Origin: CAYSLU01 sp964431965
Lineage (GTDB): Bacteria > Verrucomicrobiota > Kiritimatiellia > CAIKKV01 > CAYSLU01
Assembly: GCA_964431965.1 (NCBI GenBank)
Contig: CAYSLU010000082.1
Span: 1-24,975 of the forward strand
DNA: 24,975 nucleotides
Direction of reading: 5' to 3'
Position 1 is the first letter of the stretch; every line of letters starts with the position of its first letter. Under the pieces are notes generated by a model, which worked only from the letters and a program-made list of their open reading frames with translations, was not told the origin of the DNA and searched no databases. Made by a program: the position numbers and the translations under genes. This document shows positions 1 through 6,864 of the stretch, one piece after another.

Positions 1-781
1 GACACGTTAGAGCCGTGGCCCAGGCGACCGGTTCGAGCGTGAAGCCGTTGAACCCCGCCTGAACTCCGCCCCAGAACACGAGCAGCTCGGCGCTCGGAAA
101 AGAGGGAACGCCCATGGCCGAGAATCGGTGTCGGACGGTGGTGAGGAGCGAATCGAAGACGGCCTCTGCGATTACGCCATCCGGCCGGATGCCGCCGCGG
201 TGTATGGCCCGCAGGATGGCGGCGGCGCCCATCGACTGGCCGTAGAGGAGGATGCGGCGATGGGATAGGGAGTTCGTCGCGTAGCGCATGGCGGCCGACA
301 CGTCGTCCGCCTCGCGAAATCCGATTGTGGTATACGACTCCGACGATTCGCCGGAGCCGCGGAAATCGACGAGGAGCACGGAGGCGCCGAGGTCGAGGAA
401 GATGCGGGCCTCCGTCAGGAGCGAACTCTTCTCGGCCGAATAGCCGTGAAACAGGATGACCAGCGGAGTGCCGGTCCCGCGGTCGCAGTACCAGGCGCCC
501 AGCATGACGCTATCGGCGCCGGTGATCGACACCCGCCGGCACTTCGGGTCCAGATCCGTTGCCCGGCGCTCGCTCGCGGGGCGCGGGATGCTGACACCGA
601 ACGCGAGAACCCTGAGCCTCTGGGAGAACGACAGCTGCTCGGGTTTCCCGGTTCGCGCTCCGCCGGGGGTGAATCGCATCATCGAGCGGGCGTGGTTCCA
701 GGCGAGCGCGTTGAGCAGGATGAAGCCTGTGGCGAACAGGGCCAGGAATGCGCCCATCCAGCGTTTCGGTGTTCGGGTCAT
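1..781 (-). CDS. Membrane-anchored alpha/beta hydrolase (C-terminus cut by window edge)
   Basis: This frame is open from an ATG whose complement is at 779-781 to the left edge, giving 260 residues without the C-terminus. Residues about 10-28 form one hydrophobic segment after a basic start (MTRTPKRW), which suggests a signal anchor. The rest reads as an alpha/beta hydrolase: an oxyanion-type FHGY at 111-114, DFRGSG at 139-144, and a nucleophile elbow GQSMG at 181-185 with Ser183 as the likely nucleophile. The catalytic Asp and His would lie beyond the edge. It resembles the FrsA/BAAT-like serine hydrolases annotated only as 'alpha/beta fold hydrolase'; the substrate is unknown. It is transcribed divergently from the 1108 gene. 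The family call is firm, the function is not. Confidence 0.85.
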   Translation of the reverse strand, partial: MTRTPKRWMGAFLALFATGFILLNALAWNHARSMMRFTPGGARTGKPEQLSFSQRLRVLAFGVSIPRPASERRATDLDPKCRRVSITGADSVMLGAWYCDRGTGTPLVILFHGYSAEKSSLLTEARIFLDLGASVLLVDFRGSGESSESYTTIGFREADDVSAAMRYATNSLSHRRILLYGQSMGAAAILRAIHRGGIRPDGVIAEAVFDSLLTTVRHRFSAMGVPSFPSAELLVFWGGVQAGFNGFTLEPVAWATALTC

Positions 782-1107
782 GTGGCGATGTGCCGGGGCT
801 GACCGAGGTCGTCGGAGGCGCAGCGCATCGACGCGGTCCGAACGGCACGTCTGCTGGAGTGTAGTCCGGGGCTCCGGCGGCGACAAGGAATCCGCGGCGT
901 GGCGCCTCCGTGCCGCGCGTAGGACGTCAGTGACGCCCGGGGGGGCGGCGGAGACCGCCGTCTCCACGCATGAGCCAAGCCCCGGCTCCTGCCTGGCACA
1001 TCCTTTGCCCTTGACGGCGCGGGCATGTTCGGATGACCTTTTATGGGCATGCCGAATGGGCACGGCGCGGTGGGACTGGCGCTGCGCCCGACATCGGGGG
1101 AGCCAAG
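782..1107. other. Divergent intergenic region, 326 bp
   Basis: This is the non-coding stretch between the minus-strand hydrolase and the plus-strand exported protein. It contains a 6-bp perfect hairpin (GGAGAC, loop CGCC, GTCTCC) at 950-965 and a sigma-54-like element at 994-1008. Reading frames crossing it lack a credible start or family resemblance. I see no RNA gene here. Confidence 0.6.
994..1008 (+). promoter_or_regulatory. Candidate sigma-54 (-24/-12) promoter
   Basis: TGGCAC at 994-999, a 5-base spacer, then TTGC at 1005-1008 match the RpoN core elements with the exact spacing expected. Transcription would start near 1020, about 88 bases before the ATG at 1108. The hairpin at 950-965 lies a little closer than enhancer sites usually do. 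A chance match over a 25-kb window is possible, and no enhancer-binding protein gene is present nearby. Confidence 0.4.
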
Positions 1108-1524
1108 ATGAGAATCACTGCAGTCGTCCTGATGCTGGTCGCGCTCGCGTGGAATGGAGCGCTCGGCGCGCCGAAGCCGGATGCGCTCGACCAAGCCAAG
1201 GCGCTGCTGGATGCTCAAGTCGGCGGCGAGTGGCAGCCCGAGGCGACGGAGCCGGACATCGGACCCATGCTGCGGCTGAAGACGATGCCGCCCGGTCTGA
1301 CGAGCGGCTTTTTCGGCGTGTTGGCCTTTCCGCAGGATGCCAAGGGGAAGAAGAGGCTTCAGTCCTACCTGTCGACGCGTCAGGCTCCGCTGTACGTCCT
1401 CGGGGCCAACGATCGCTACACGGTCATCACGTACACACCGCGGCAACAGCCGGTCTCACGGAAGGTGGTTGCGGCGCTCCAACTCGTCGAGCCGAAGCCG
1501 GCCGCCGCCAAGCCCTCGCGCTGA
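1108..1524 (+). CDS. Small exported protein of unknown function
   Basis: 138 residues. The ATG at 1108 is chosen over upstream in-frame starts because it follows a purine-rich GGGGGA stretch about 7 bases away and begins a clean signal peptide (MRITAVVLMLVALAWNGALG, cleavage near residue 20). The mature protein of about 118 residues is hydrophilic, has no cysteine and ends in a Pro/Ala/Lys-rich tail. I recognise no family. It is probably periplasmic. Its stop overlaps the start of the next gene (TGATG), so the two are probably translated together; both appear to be exported. The sigma-54-like site upstream is the best promoter candidate. Confidence 0.72.
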   Translation: MRITAVVLMLVALAWNGALGAPKPDALDQAKALLDAQVGGEWQPEATEPDIGPMLRLKTMPPGLTSGFFGVLAFPQDAKGKKRLQSYLSTRQAPLYVLGANDRYTVITYTPRQQPVSRKVVAALQLVEPKPAAAKPSR

Positions 1525-2840
1525 TGGACCTGGACCGCGCCCAGATGACGACCGGAAGACCCATTCCGCCGATGATACCCGCCCCGCCTGACGACACGTC
1601 ATTGGCGCCCTGCATCGGCGCCCGGAGCGGCGTACGACGGTGGGGGGCAGCGTTCGCTTCCGTGTTGGTGCTGGCTGGCGCGTGGACGTCTTCGGCCGGC
1701 TCCGCTCTCCGGTTCGTGGCGGACTCGGTTGCTGATTTCGCCGTGTGCTCCGGGCGGCAGGGACGGGCCGACTGGTACTATGGCTATCACCGCGCCGATC
1801 TGGGCGGGTACAGCCGCGCGAGTTTCATCCCGTTCCCGGACGACAAGGGCCCTGGCGTGGGCACGAATGACTTCTGGAGTGGCTCCGAATGGCGCTGGGA
1901 TACGCAGCCGCCCTGGACATCCGTTTCGTCCGACTGGCAGCATCCCACGACTGCTGGAGGCAAGGGCGTGCATTGGGCTGCTCGGCGCTACGTGGCGCCG
2001 ACGAATGCTTTCCTGTTCATCAGCTACACCGCAGCGGATCGTGACGCCGGAGGAGGCGACGGGGTGGATGCCTATGTCTTCATCGACGGCATCAGCCGGG
2101 CGTATCACAGCATCACGAACGGCAACGCCATCGGGTTTTCCGGGCATGTGACGAATGTCTTCGTGCTGGCGGGTACGCCCGTCGACTTCGTTGTGGGCCC
2201 CAAGGCGGAAAGCGGGTACGACGGCACGCGGTTTGCGGCGACGATCACGGGCCGAACCGCCAGCCTTCTGCCCGCGGCGCGCTACGCTCCGGACTTCCAG
2301 GGGCCGACGCCCAAGGAGGGGTGGCAGTATCTCTGGAACGCGAACGGGGCCATCACGAATCCGGCCAACTACCGCGCGCTCGTCTGGACGAACATTGGAG
2401 CATGGCGGGCGAACGGGCCCGCGTATCCCGCGGCGGCCCCGGCGGGCTACGTCGCGGCGTGGAGCACATGGGGACACCCGGGGCAGGGAACCGCCCAGGG
2501 ATCGGCGGTGGATCGCTTCGTCATCGCTGCCTTCACGGTCCGCAAGTCCGCCACCTACGCCATAACTGATGGGGATGTCCGGCTGGGCAGCGCGGCTTCC
2601 ACGGGGATCGAGTTGATGGTCCGGGTCAACAGCTCAACCCGCTTCTCCCAGGTCATCACGAGTACGAACCGGACACCCCTGTTCGTCGACCTGAAGCAAC
2701 TGGCCTCAAACGACACCGTCTACGTGATGGTCGGACCGAACGGAAATCACGGCTCGGACACGTTCTCGTGGGACTTCACACTGTCCGAGGTGTTCGCCGC
2801 TCCCGTCGTCAGCGGCGGGGCGCAGATCATCCTCCGCTAG
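1524..2840 (+). CDS. Exported protein with two tandem WYYGY-type beta-sandwich modules
   Basis: 438 residues from the ATG at 1524, which overlaps the previous stop by one base; in-frame ATGs at 1545 and 1572 are alternatives. Residues about 39-58 are hydrophobic after a basic stretch and should act as a signal peptide. The mature part has two related modules. The first spans about 66-245 (WYYGY at 84-88, VDAYVFIDG, then DFVVGPKAESGYDGTRF). The second spans about 253-424 (GWQYLW at 266-271, IELMVRV, then VYVMVGPNGNHGSDTF). The second half of each (a strand, then VGP, a G/D-rich loop and an aromatic strand) lines up well by eye. Similar modules occur in extracellular proteins of planctomycetes and cyanobacteria, usually of unknown role. 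No PEP-CTERM, LPXTG or other anchor is visible; the protein ends GGAQIILR. Probably secreted or periplasmic; binding of carbohydrate is a guess. Confidence 0.7.
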   Translation: MDLDRAQMTTGRPIPPMIPAPPDDTSLAPCIGARSGVRRWGAAFASVLVLAGAWTSSAGSALRFVADSVADFAVCSGRQGRADWYYGYHRADLGGYSRASFIPFPDDKGPGVGTNDFWSGSEWRWDTQPPWTSVSSDWQHPTTAGGKGVHWAARRYVAPTNAFLFISYTAADRDAGGGDGVDAYVFIDGISRAYHSITNGNAIGFSGHVTNVFVLAGTPVDFVVGPKAESGYDGTRFAATITGRTASLLPAARYAPDFQGPTPKEGWQYLWNANGAITNPANYRALVWTNIGAWRANGPAYPAAAPAGYVAAWSTWGHPGQGTAQGSAVDRFVIAAFTVRKSATYAITDGDVRLGSAASTGIELMVRVNSSTRFSQVITSTNRTPLFVDLKQLASNDTVYVMVGPNGNHGSDTFSWDFTLSEVFAAPVVSGGAQIILR

Positions 2841-2923
2841 CTTTGCATGCACCGCCACGCGTGTGATACGGTGGGCGGCGGAACAGTTCGTAAATACGCA
2901 CGAAACAAGGGAGTGGCAACATC

Positions 2924-3202
2924 ATGGCTAAGGCATCTGCTCGGCATATTCTGGTGGACAGCGAGGCGAAGTGTCTGGAGATCAAGACGAAGATTGCGGG
3001 CGGCGCGGACTTCGCCGATATGGCGAAGAAGCACTCCTCGTGCCCCTCCGGCCGGAGCGGCGGCGCGCTCGGCAGTTTCTCGCCGGGTCAGATGGTCCCC
3101 GAGTTCGATCGCGTGGTCTTCACGGAAGCCGTCGGCCAGGTACACGGCCCGATCAAGACCCAGTTCGGGTACCACCTCGTCGAGATCACGAGCCGGACGT
3201 AG
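2924..3202 (+). CDS. Single-domain parvulin-type peptidyl-prolyl cis-trans isomerase
   Basis: 92 residues, the length of a stand-alone PpiC-type parvulin. It begins ARHILV (6-11, with the conserved His8), continues through FADMAKKHSSCPSG (30-43), GGALGSF (46-52) and VPEF (58-61), and closes with FGYHLVEI (81-88, second conserved His84). These are the active-site landmarks of the rotamase family. There is no signal peptide, so it should be a cytoplasmic folding helper that isomerises X-Pro bonds. An AGGGAG-like ribosome site lies about 10 bases before the ATG. It ends beside a repeat hairpin shared with the converging helicase gene. Confidence 0.93.
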   Translation: MAKASARHILVDSEAKCLEIKTKIAGGADFADMAKKHSSCPSGRSGGALGSFSPGQMVPEFDRVVFTEAVGQVHGPIKTQFGYHLVEITSRT

Positions 3203-3206
3203 GGGC

Positions 3207-3260
3207 GACAGAGGACAGAGGTCAGAGAGCACTGTCCTCTGATTTCTGTCCTCTGATCTC
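3207..3260. repeat. Inverted repeat of short AGAGGACAG/TCAGAG words
   Basis: The left arm 3210-3227 pairs with the right arm 3237-3254 at 16 of 18 positions. Each arm is itself built from repeated short words (AGAGGACAG, TCAGAG). It lies between the convergent parvulin and helicase genes and overlaps the last codons of the helicase, so it could act as a bidirectional terminator-like hairpin. It lacks a clean T-tract. A dispersed intergenic repeat family is the other reading. Confidence 0.65.
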
Positions 3261-4397
3261 TTCCGGCGGCGCGGCCACCACGGTGCCTTCGCGCACGAGG
3301 ACGTGCTGGACGGTGATGCCGAGCTCGGCCTGGTAGCGCCGGGCCAGCCGGACCTCGGGCCCGGTCAGCAGCGAGATCGCGTACCCTTTTGCGCCGGCGC
3401 GGGCCGTACGGCCCACCCGGTGCAGGTAGGCCTTGCTCTCGGTGGGGGCGTCAAAGTTGACGATATGCGTGACGCCCCGGATGTCCAGGCCGCGTGACGC
3501 GAGGTCGGAGGCGATCAGCACGTTCACGCGGCCGGCGCGGAAGTCGTCCATCGCCCGCTTTCGCTCCTCCTTCACGAACGCGCCGTGCAGGTCGGCCGCG
3601 GGTATCTTGTAGTGCTCCAGCTTGGATGCGACGAGCTCGGCGCTGTTGTTGCGGTGGACGAAGACGATGGCCCGCTCGGGCTTGAGGGCATGGAGAAGCT
3701 TGCGGAGCACGTCGGCCTTGTCCCGCTCCTCGCACACGACGTAGGCGTGCTCGATGTTGGGATTCACGGGGCCGGCGCCGGCGCGGAGCATGACCAGCCC
3801 GGGCGCGAGCGCGGCCACGTCGGCGGCGCACTCGGGCTGCTCGGTGGCCGAAACGAAGACCAGCTGCCGGGCGGGCGGGGCGGCCTTGACGATCTTGCGG
3901 ACCAGCTCGCGGCTCTCGCCCGCGAGCAGCCGATCCGCCTCGTCGATCACGATGCATCGCACCTCGTGCGCCCGGAGCTTGCCCATGCCGATCAGTTCCA
4001 GGATTCGGCCCGGCGAGCCAACCACCAGCTGCGGCTTCTTCTTGAGCTTGTCGACCTGGCGCTGCATCAGCGTGCCGCCGATCAGGAGCAGCGTCCGAAT
4101 CGGGAGGGCGGCGTTCTGCGCCAGGTCGCACGCCTGGTGCTGGATCTGGATTGCCAGCTCATGGGTGGGAGCGATGACCACGATCTGCGGCGCCGCCAGA
4201 GCCGGGTCGATGCGGCAGAAGAGCGGCAGCAGATAGGCCAGCGTCTTGCCGGTTCCGGTCTCCGAGTGGATGTAGGCGTCCTTGCCGGACAGGAGCACCG
4301 GCAGGGCCTCGACCTGAATGGGCATCGGCTCGGTGATGCTCTGCCTGGCCAGCGCGCCGATCAGCGCGGGGGGAAGTCCGAGTTCGGAGAAGTTCAT
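3222..4397 (-). CDS. DEAD-box RNA helicase
   Basis: 391 residues from the ATG complementary to 4395-4397; longer in-frame extensions lack family resemblance. All helicase motifs are readable: Q-motif region around FSELGLPPALIGAL and PMPIQ (3-28), motif I SETGTGKT (45-52), Ia PTHELAIQ (77-84), Ib GSPGR (127-131), II DEAD (152-155), III SAT (183-185), IV IVFVHR (244-249), V SDLASRGLDI (297-306) and VI HRVGRTAR (326-333). It is therefore an ATP-dependent RNA-unwinding protein of the SrmB/CshA/RhlE type, with almost no tail after the second RecA domain. The final dozen codons (EIRGQKSEDSAL) come from the inverted repeat at 3207-3260, so its C-terminus seems to have been rewritten by that repeat. 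It is divergent from the GntR gene. Confidence 0.95.
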   Translation of the reverse strand: MNFSELGLPPALIGALARQSITEPMPIQVEALPVLLSGKDAYIHSETGTGKTLAYLLPLFCRIDPALAAPQIVVIAPTHELAIQIQHQACDLAQNAALPIRTLLLIGGTLMQRQVDKLKKKPQLVVGSPGRILELIGMGKLRAHEVRCIVIDEADRLLAGESRELVRKIVKAAPPARQLVFVSATEQPECAADVAALAPGLVMLRAGAGPVNPNIEHAYVVCEERDKADVLRKLLHALKPERAIVFVHRNNSAELVASKLEHYKIPAADLHGAFVKEERKRAMDDFRAGRVNVLIASDLASRGLDIRGVTHIVNFDAPTESKAYLHRVGRTARAGAKGYAISLLTGPEVRLARRYQAELGITVQHVLVREGTVVAAPPEEIRGQKSEDSAL

Positions 4398-4537
4398 GTG
4401 GCAGGCATGGTGCGGTGCGCGGGTGCGAAAAGCAAGAAGGGCGTCGGCCGGGCGCGCCCCGGGGGTCGCGGCCGGTGGCGGATCGAAGGCGCAGGCGGGG
4501 ACCAGGGTGAAATCGGGATTGACGCCCGCGGTCCCGA

Positions 4538-4557
4538 TGGTCACATTGTTATAACCA
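4538..4557 (+). promoter_or_regulatory. Candidate GntR operator overlapping an extended -10 element
   Basis: A 20-bp imperfect palindrome has half-sites TGGTCACA and TATAACCA around 4 bases; the two halves differ only by two transitions. Its centre-right contains TG-T-TATAAC (4547-4555), an extended -10 element, and a perfect GTTATAAC at 4548-4555. The site ends 13 bases before the regulator's ATG, so repression of its own gene by promoter occlusion is a natural model. Transcription from this -10 would give a very short leader. A TTGACG at 4519-4524 is badly spaced for it. Confidence 0.45.
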
Positions 4558-4569
4558 TTTGGGGAGACC

Positions 4570-5310
4570 ATGGCGTACAAGGCGGGAACGGCGTATGGGG
4601 TGCTGGCGCAGTCGCTGCGGGAGCAGATCCTGTCGGGCGCGCTGAAGGGCGGGGCGCAGCTGCCGACCGAGCGCGACCTGTGCGCGCGGTCGGGCGTCTC
4701 CCGGATCACCGTACGGCGGGCGCTGCAGATCCTCGAGGAGGAGACCCTCGTCGTTCGGCGGCAGGGAAACGGCACGTTCGTGCGGCCGCGGGCGAGCCGG
4801 CGGATTCCGATCGTCAACGTCGATTTCTCGCGCAGCGTACGCCGGCATGCGCCGGAGCTGCAGCGGTCGGTCCAGGCGCAGGCGTGGCGCACGGCCGACC
4901 CGGACGTGGCGGCCGCCCTCGGCATCCCGGCCGGGGAGCGGGTTCTGTACGTGCGCCGGGCGGACGCGATGGGGGGGCGAACCGTGGCGGTCGACGAGGC
5001 CCATCTCGTGGGCCGGTTCGCGGACCGGCTGACCGAGGGCGATCTCGCGGCCGTGGCCTTCCTGGAGCGCTGGCAGGGCGCGCAGGGGATCACGCTGGAC
5101 TACGAGTCGCAGACGATCGAAGCCCTGGCGGCGGCCGGGCCGCTGGCCGCCTGGCTCGGCGTGCGGAAAGGATCACCGGTGCTGAAGGAGACCAACGTGG
5201 TCTACCTGCCCGGCGGCCGCGCCGCCGGGCTCTTTGTGAGCTACTATCGGCATGAGTATTACCAGTTCAACTCGATGGCGCGGATCGGGGCGCGGGAACG
5301 TGCGAAGTAG
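4570..5310 (+). CDS. GntR-family transcriptional regulator (HutC/FarR subfamily, UTRA domain)
   Basis: 246 residues, typical length. The N-terminal winged helix (about 5-72) has the GntR landmarks: LREQILSGAL (16-25), LPTERDLCARSGVSRITVRRAL (31-52) and the wing RRQGNGTFV (63-71). The rest (about 95-240) matches the UTRA effector domain: ERVLYVRRAD, VAVDEAHLVG, and the late SYYRHEYYQF strand. UTRA domains bind small molecules, usually sugars, sugar phosphates or related catabolites. GGGGAG sits 5 bases before the ATG. It stands just upstream of, and on the same strand as, the eleven-gene metabolic cluster from 5462, which it most likely controls. It is not certain whether it shares a transcript with that cluster. 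Confidence 0.92.
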   Translation: MAYKAGTAYGVLAQSLREQILSGALKGGAQLPTERDLCARSGVSRITVRRALQILEEETLVVRRQGNGTFVRPRASRRIPIVNVDFSRSVRRHAPELQRSVQAQAWRTADPDVAAALGIPAGERVLYVRRADAMGGRTVAVDEAHLVGRFADRLTEGDLAAVAFLERWQGAQGITLDYESQTIEALAAAGPLAAWLGVRKGSPVLKETNVVYLPGGRAAGLFVSYYRHEYYQFNSMARIGARERAK

Positions 5311-5328
5311 AGCGGGAGCATGGGGAAC

Positions 5329-5409
5329 AATCTGGAACTCATGAACTCAGGAAGATGAGAAGGAGAGGGGAGTCGCCCGGACTTTTCCTGATTTCCTGAG
5401 TTCCAGATT
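5329..5409. repeat. Long imperfect hairpin of GGAACTCA words
   Basis: The left arm 5329-5354 and right arm 5382-5409 are near-perfect reverse complements: 13 bases match exactly at the outside (AATCTGGAACTCA), then 10 of 12 inside. The loop is 27 bases. Each arm contains repeated sub-words (AACTCA, TCAGGAA), the same design as the repeat at 3207-3260 but with different sequence. It lies between the regulator and the aminotransferase gene and could reduce read-through or belong to a dispersed repeat family. Confidence 0.7.
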
Positions 5410-5461
5410 GAAAAGCGGGACCGATAGCAGCAGCGGCGAGACACAGCAGGAGGAGACGGAC

Positions 5462-6796
5462 ATGGCGAAGGCACGGTTGGCAATTGATGGCGGCAAGGCG
5501 ATCCTGAAGCGGAGCGACTACGGCAACTGGCCGGTGGTTACGGCCGACGACCGGAAGTACGTGAAGCAGGTGCTCGACAGCGGGATCTTCGCGGGCGGGA
5601 CCGCGCCGCAGGCCGTCGCGCTCGAGAAGGAGTGGGCCAAGTACGTCGGGCGCAAGCACTGCCTGACCACGTGCAGCGGCACGGCGGCTCTCCACATGGG
5701 CCTGGCGGCGGCGGGCGTCGGGCCGGGCGACGAGGTGATCACGTCGGCCTTCACGTTCCTCGCGTCGGCCTCGTGCGCGCTGCACCAGAACGCGGTGCCC
5801 GTGTTCGTGGACATCGATCCCCGGACGTACAACATGGATCCCTCGAAGCTCGAGGCGGCCATCACCGAGCGGACGAAGGTCATCATCCCGGTTCACATTC
5901 AGGGGCTGCCTGCGGACATGGATCCGATCATGAAGATCGCGCGCAAGCACAAGCTGTTCGTGCTGGAGGACGCGGCCCAGGCGCACGGCGCGATGTACAA
6001 GGGGAAGATGGTCGGGACGTTCGGCGACGCGGCCGAGTACAGCCTGAACGTGCTGAAGAACCTCGCGGGCGGGGAGGGCGGGCTGTTCGTGACCGACAAC
6101 GACGACGTGCTGAAGAAGGCCGGCCTGGTGCGCTGCTTCGGCGACGAGGTGGACGAGGTCACGCACCGCCGGAAGTACAACGCCTCGATTCTCGGGTACA
6201 TGTACCGCAACCAGGAGCTGCCGGCGGCGCTCGCGCGCGGCCAGCTCAAGCACCTGAACGCGAACAACGCGGTGCGCATCCGCAACTCGAACTACCTGAC
6301 GAAGCGGCTGGGCCGGCTGCCCGGCGTGATCACCCCGTATGTGCCGGAAGGGTGCAAGCACGTGTACTTCTTCTACAACGTGCGGTTCGATCCGAAGGCG
6401 GCGGGCGTGGACTGCGAGCCGAGGCGCTTCCGGATCGCGGTCGAGAAGGCGCTCTACCGCGAGGGGTTGCAGATCGGGCAGTGGCAGACGATGCCGGTTC
6501 CGGCGCAGGATCTGTTCCAGAGCAAGCTCGGCTACGGCGCGACGGGCTTCCCGTGGTCGGTGAACGAGGCCAAGGGCGTGAGGTACAGCTACGACCTCGA
6601 TCAGTATCCGGTGGCGAAGATGCTCTGCGACACGTATACGGTGGTGCACGGCATACACCCGCCGAACGGCCGCGAGCTGATGGATGGGATCGTCGAGGCG
6701 TTCCACAAGGTGTGGGAGAACCTCGACGTGGCGCTGGCGCATGCGGACGACGTGGTGTATCCGGGCATGGACAGCAAGATGTACGGCGCGGCGTGA
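5462..6796 (+). CDS. DegT/DnrJ/EryC1/StrS-family PLP aminotransferase
   Basis: 444 residues from the ATG at 5462, preceded by a strong AGGAGGAGA site (5448-5456). Fold type I PLP enzyme landmarks are present: SGTAAL (72-77, phosphate binding), PVHIQGLPADMDPI (143-156), LEDAAQAHGA (168-177, with Asp170 for the pyridine nitrogen) and LNVLKNLAGGEGG (195-207), whose Lys199 is the expected Schiff-base lysine. The family moves an amino group onto keto-sugars or keto-cyclitols, typically from glutamate or glutamine; some members act in reverse or as dehydratases. It is longer than the common 370-400 residues because of insertions around 345-400. It is the first gene of the cluster and is separated from the next by a very stable hairpin. 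The substrate is unknown. Confidence 0.92.
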   Translation: MAKARLAIDGGKAILKRSDYGNWPVVTADDRKYVKQVLDSGIFAGGTAPQAVALEKEWAKYVGRKHCLTTCSGTAALHMGLAAAGVGPGDEVITSAFTFLASASCALHQNAVPVFVDIDPRTYNMDPSKLEAAITERTKVIIPVHIQGLPADMDPIMKIARKHKLFVLEDAAQAHGAMYKGKMVGTFGDAAEYSLNVLKNLAGGEGGLFVTDNDDVLKKAGLVRCFGDEVDEVTHRRKYNASILGYMYRNQELPAALARGQLKHLNANNAVRIRNSNYLTKRLGRLPGVITPYVPEGCKHVYFFYNVRFDPKAAGVDCEPRRFRIAVEKALYREGLQIGQWQTMPVPAQDLFQSKLGYGATGFPWSVNEAKGVRYSYDLDQYPVAKMLCDTYTVVHGIHPPNGRELMDGIVEAFHKVWENLDVALAHADDVVYPGMDSKMYGAA

Positions 6797-6804
6797 TCGG
6801 GCCG

Positions 6805-6844
6805 GGCGGCGGGGCGCGCTCCGCGGGGAGCGCGCGGCGCCGCC
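6805..6844 (+). repeat. Very stable intercistronic GC hairpin
   Basis: A 40-base dyad: outer stem GGCGGCG (6805-6811) with CGCCGCC (6838-6844), a symmetric GG/GG internal loop, and inner stem GCGCGCTCC (6814-6822) with GGAGCGCGC (6827-6835) around a GCGG loop. That is 16 perfect base pairs. It begins 9 bases after the aminotransferase stop and ends 8 bases before the GGAGGA ribosome site of the next gene. There is no T-tract, so it is more likely an RNA-stability or processing element than a terminator. Confidence 0.8.
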
Positions 6845-6864
6845 GGGCGAGCGGAGGACAGCGG

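Noticed and set aside
2420..2840. PEP-CTERM or other sorting signal at the end of the secreted WYYGY protein
   Set aside because: The C-terminus (VVSGGAQIILR) has no PEP motif, membrane helix or basic tail.
3585..5255. Plus-strand open frame of 556 codons opposite the helicase
   Set aside because: It runs through the helicase antisense and into the GntR gene in a wrong frame; both real genes have full motif sets.
5339..6742. Long minus-strand open frame (467 codons) opposite the aminotransferase
   Set aside because: Composition is Arg/His/Val/Leu-rich with no motif, and it mirrors a gene with clear catalytic residues. High GC leaves few stop codons on the opposite strand.
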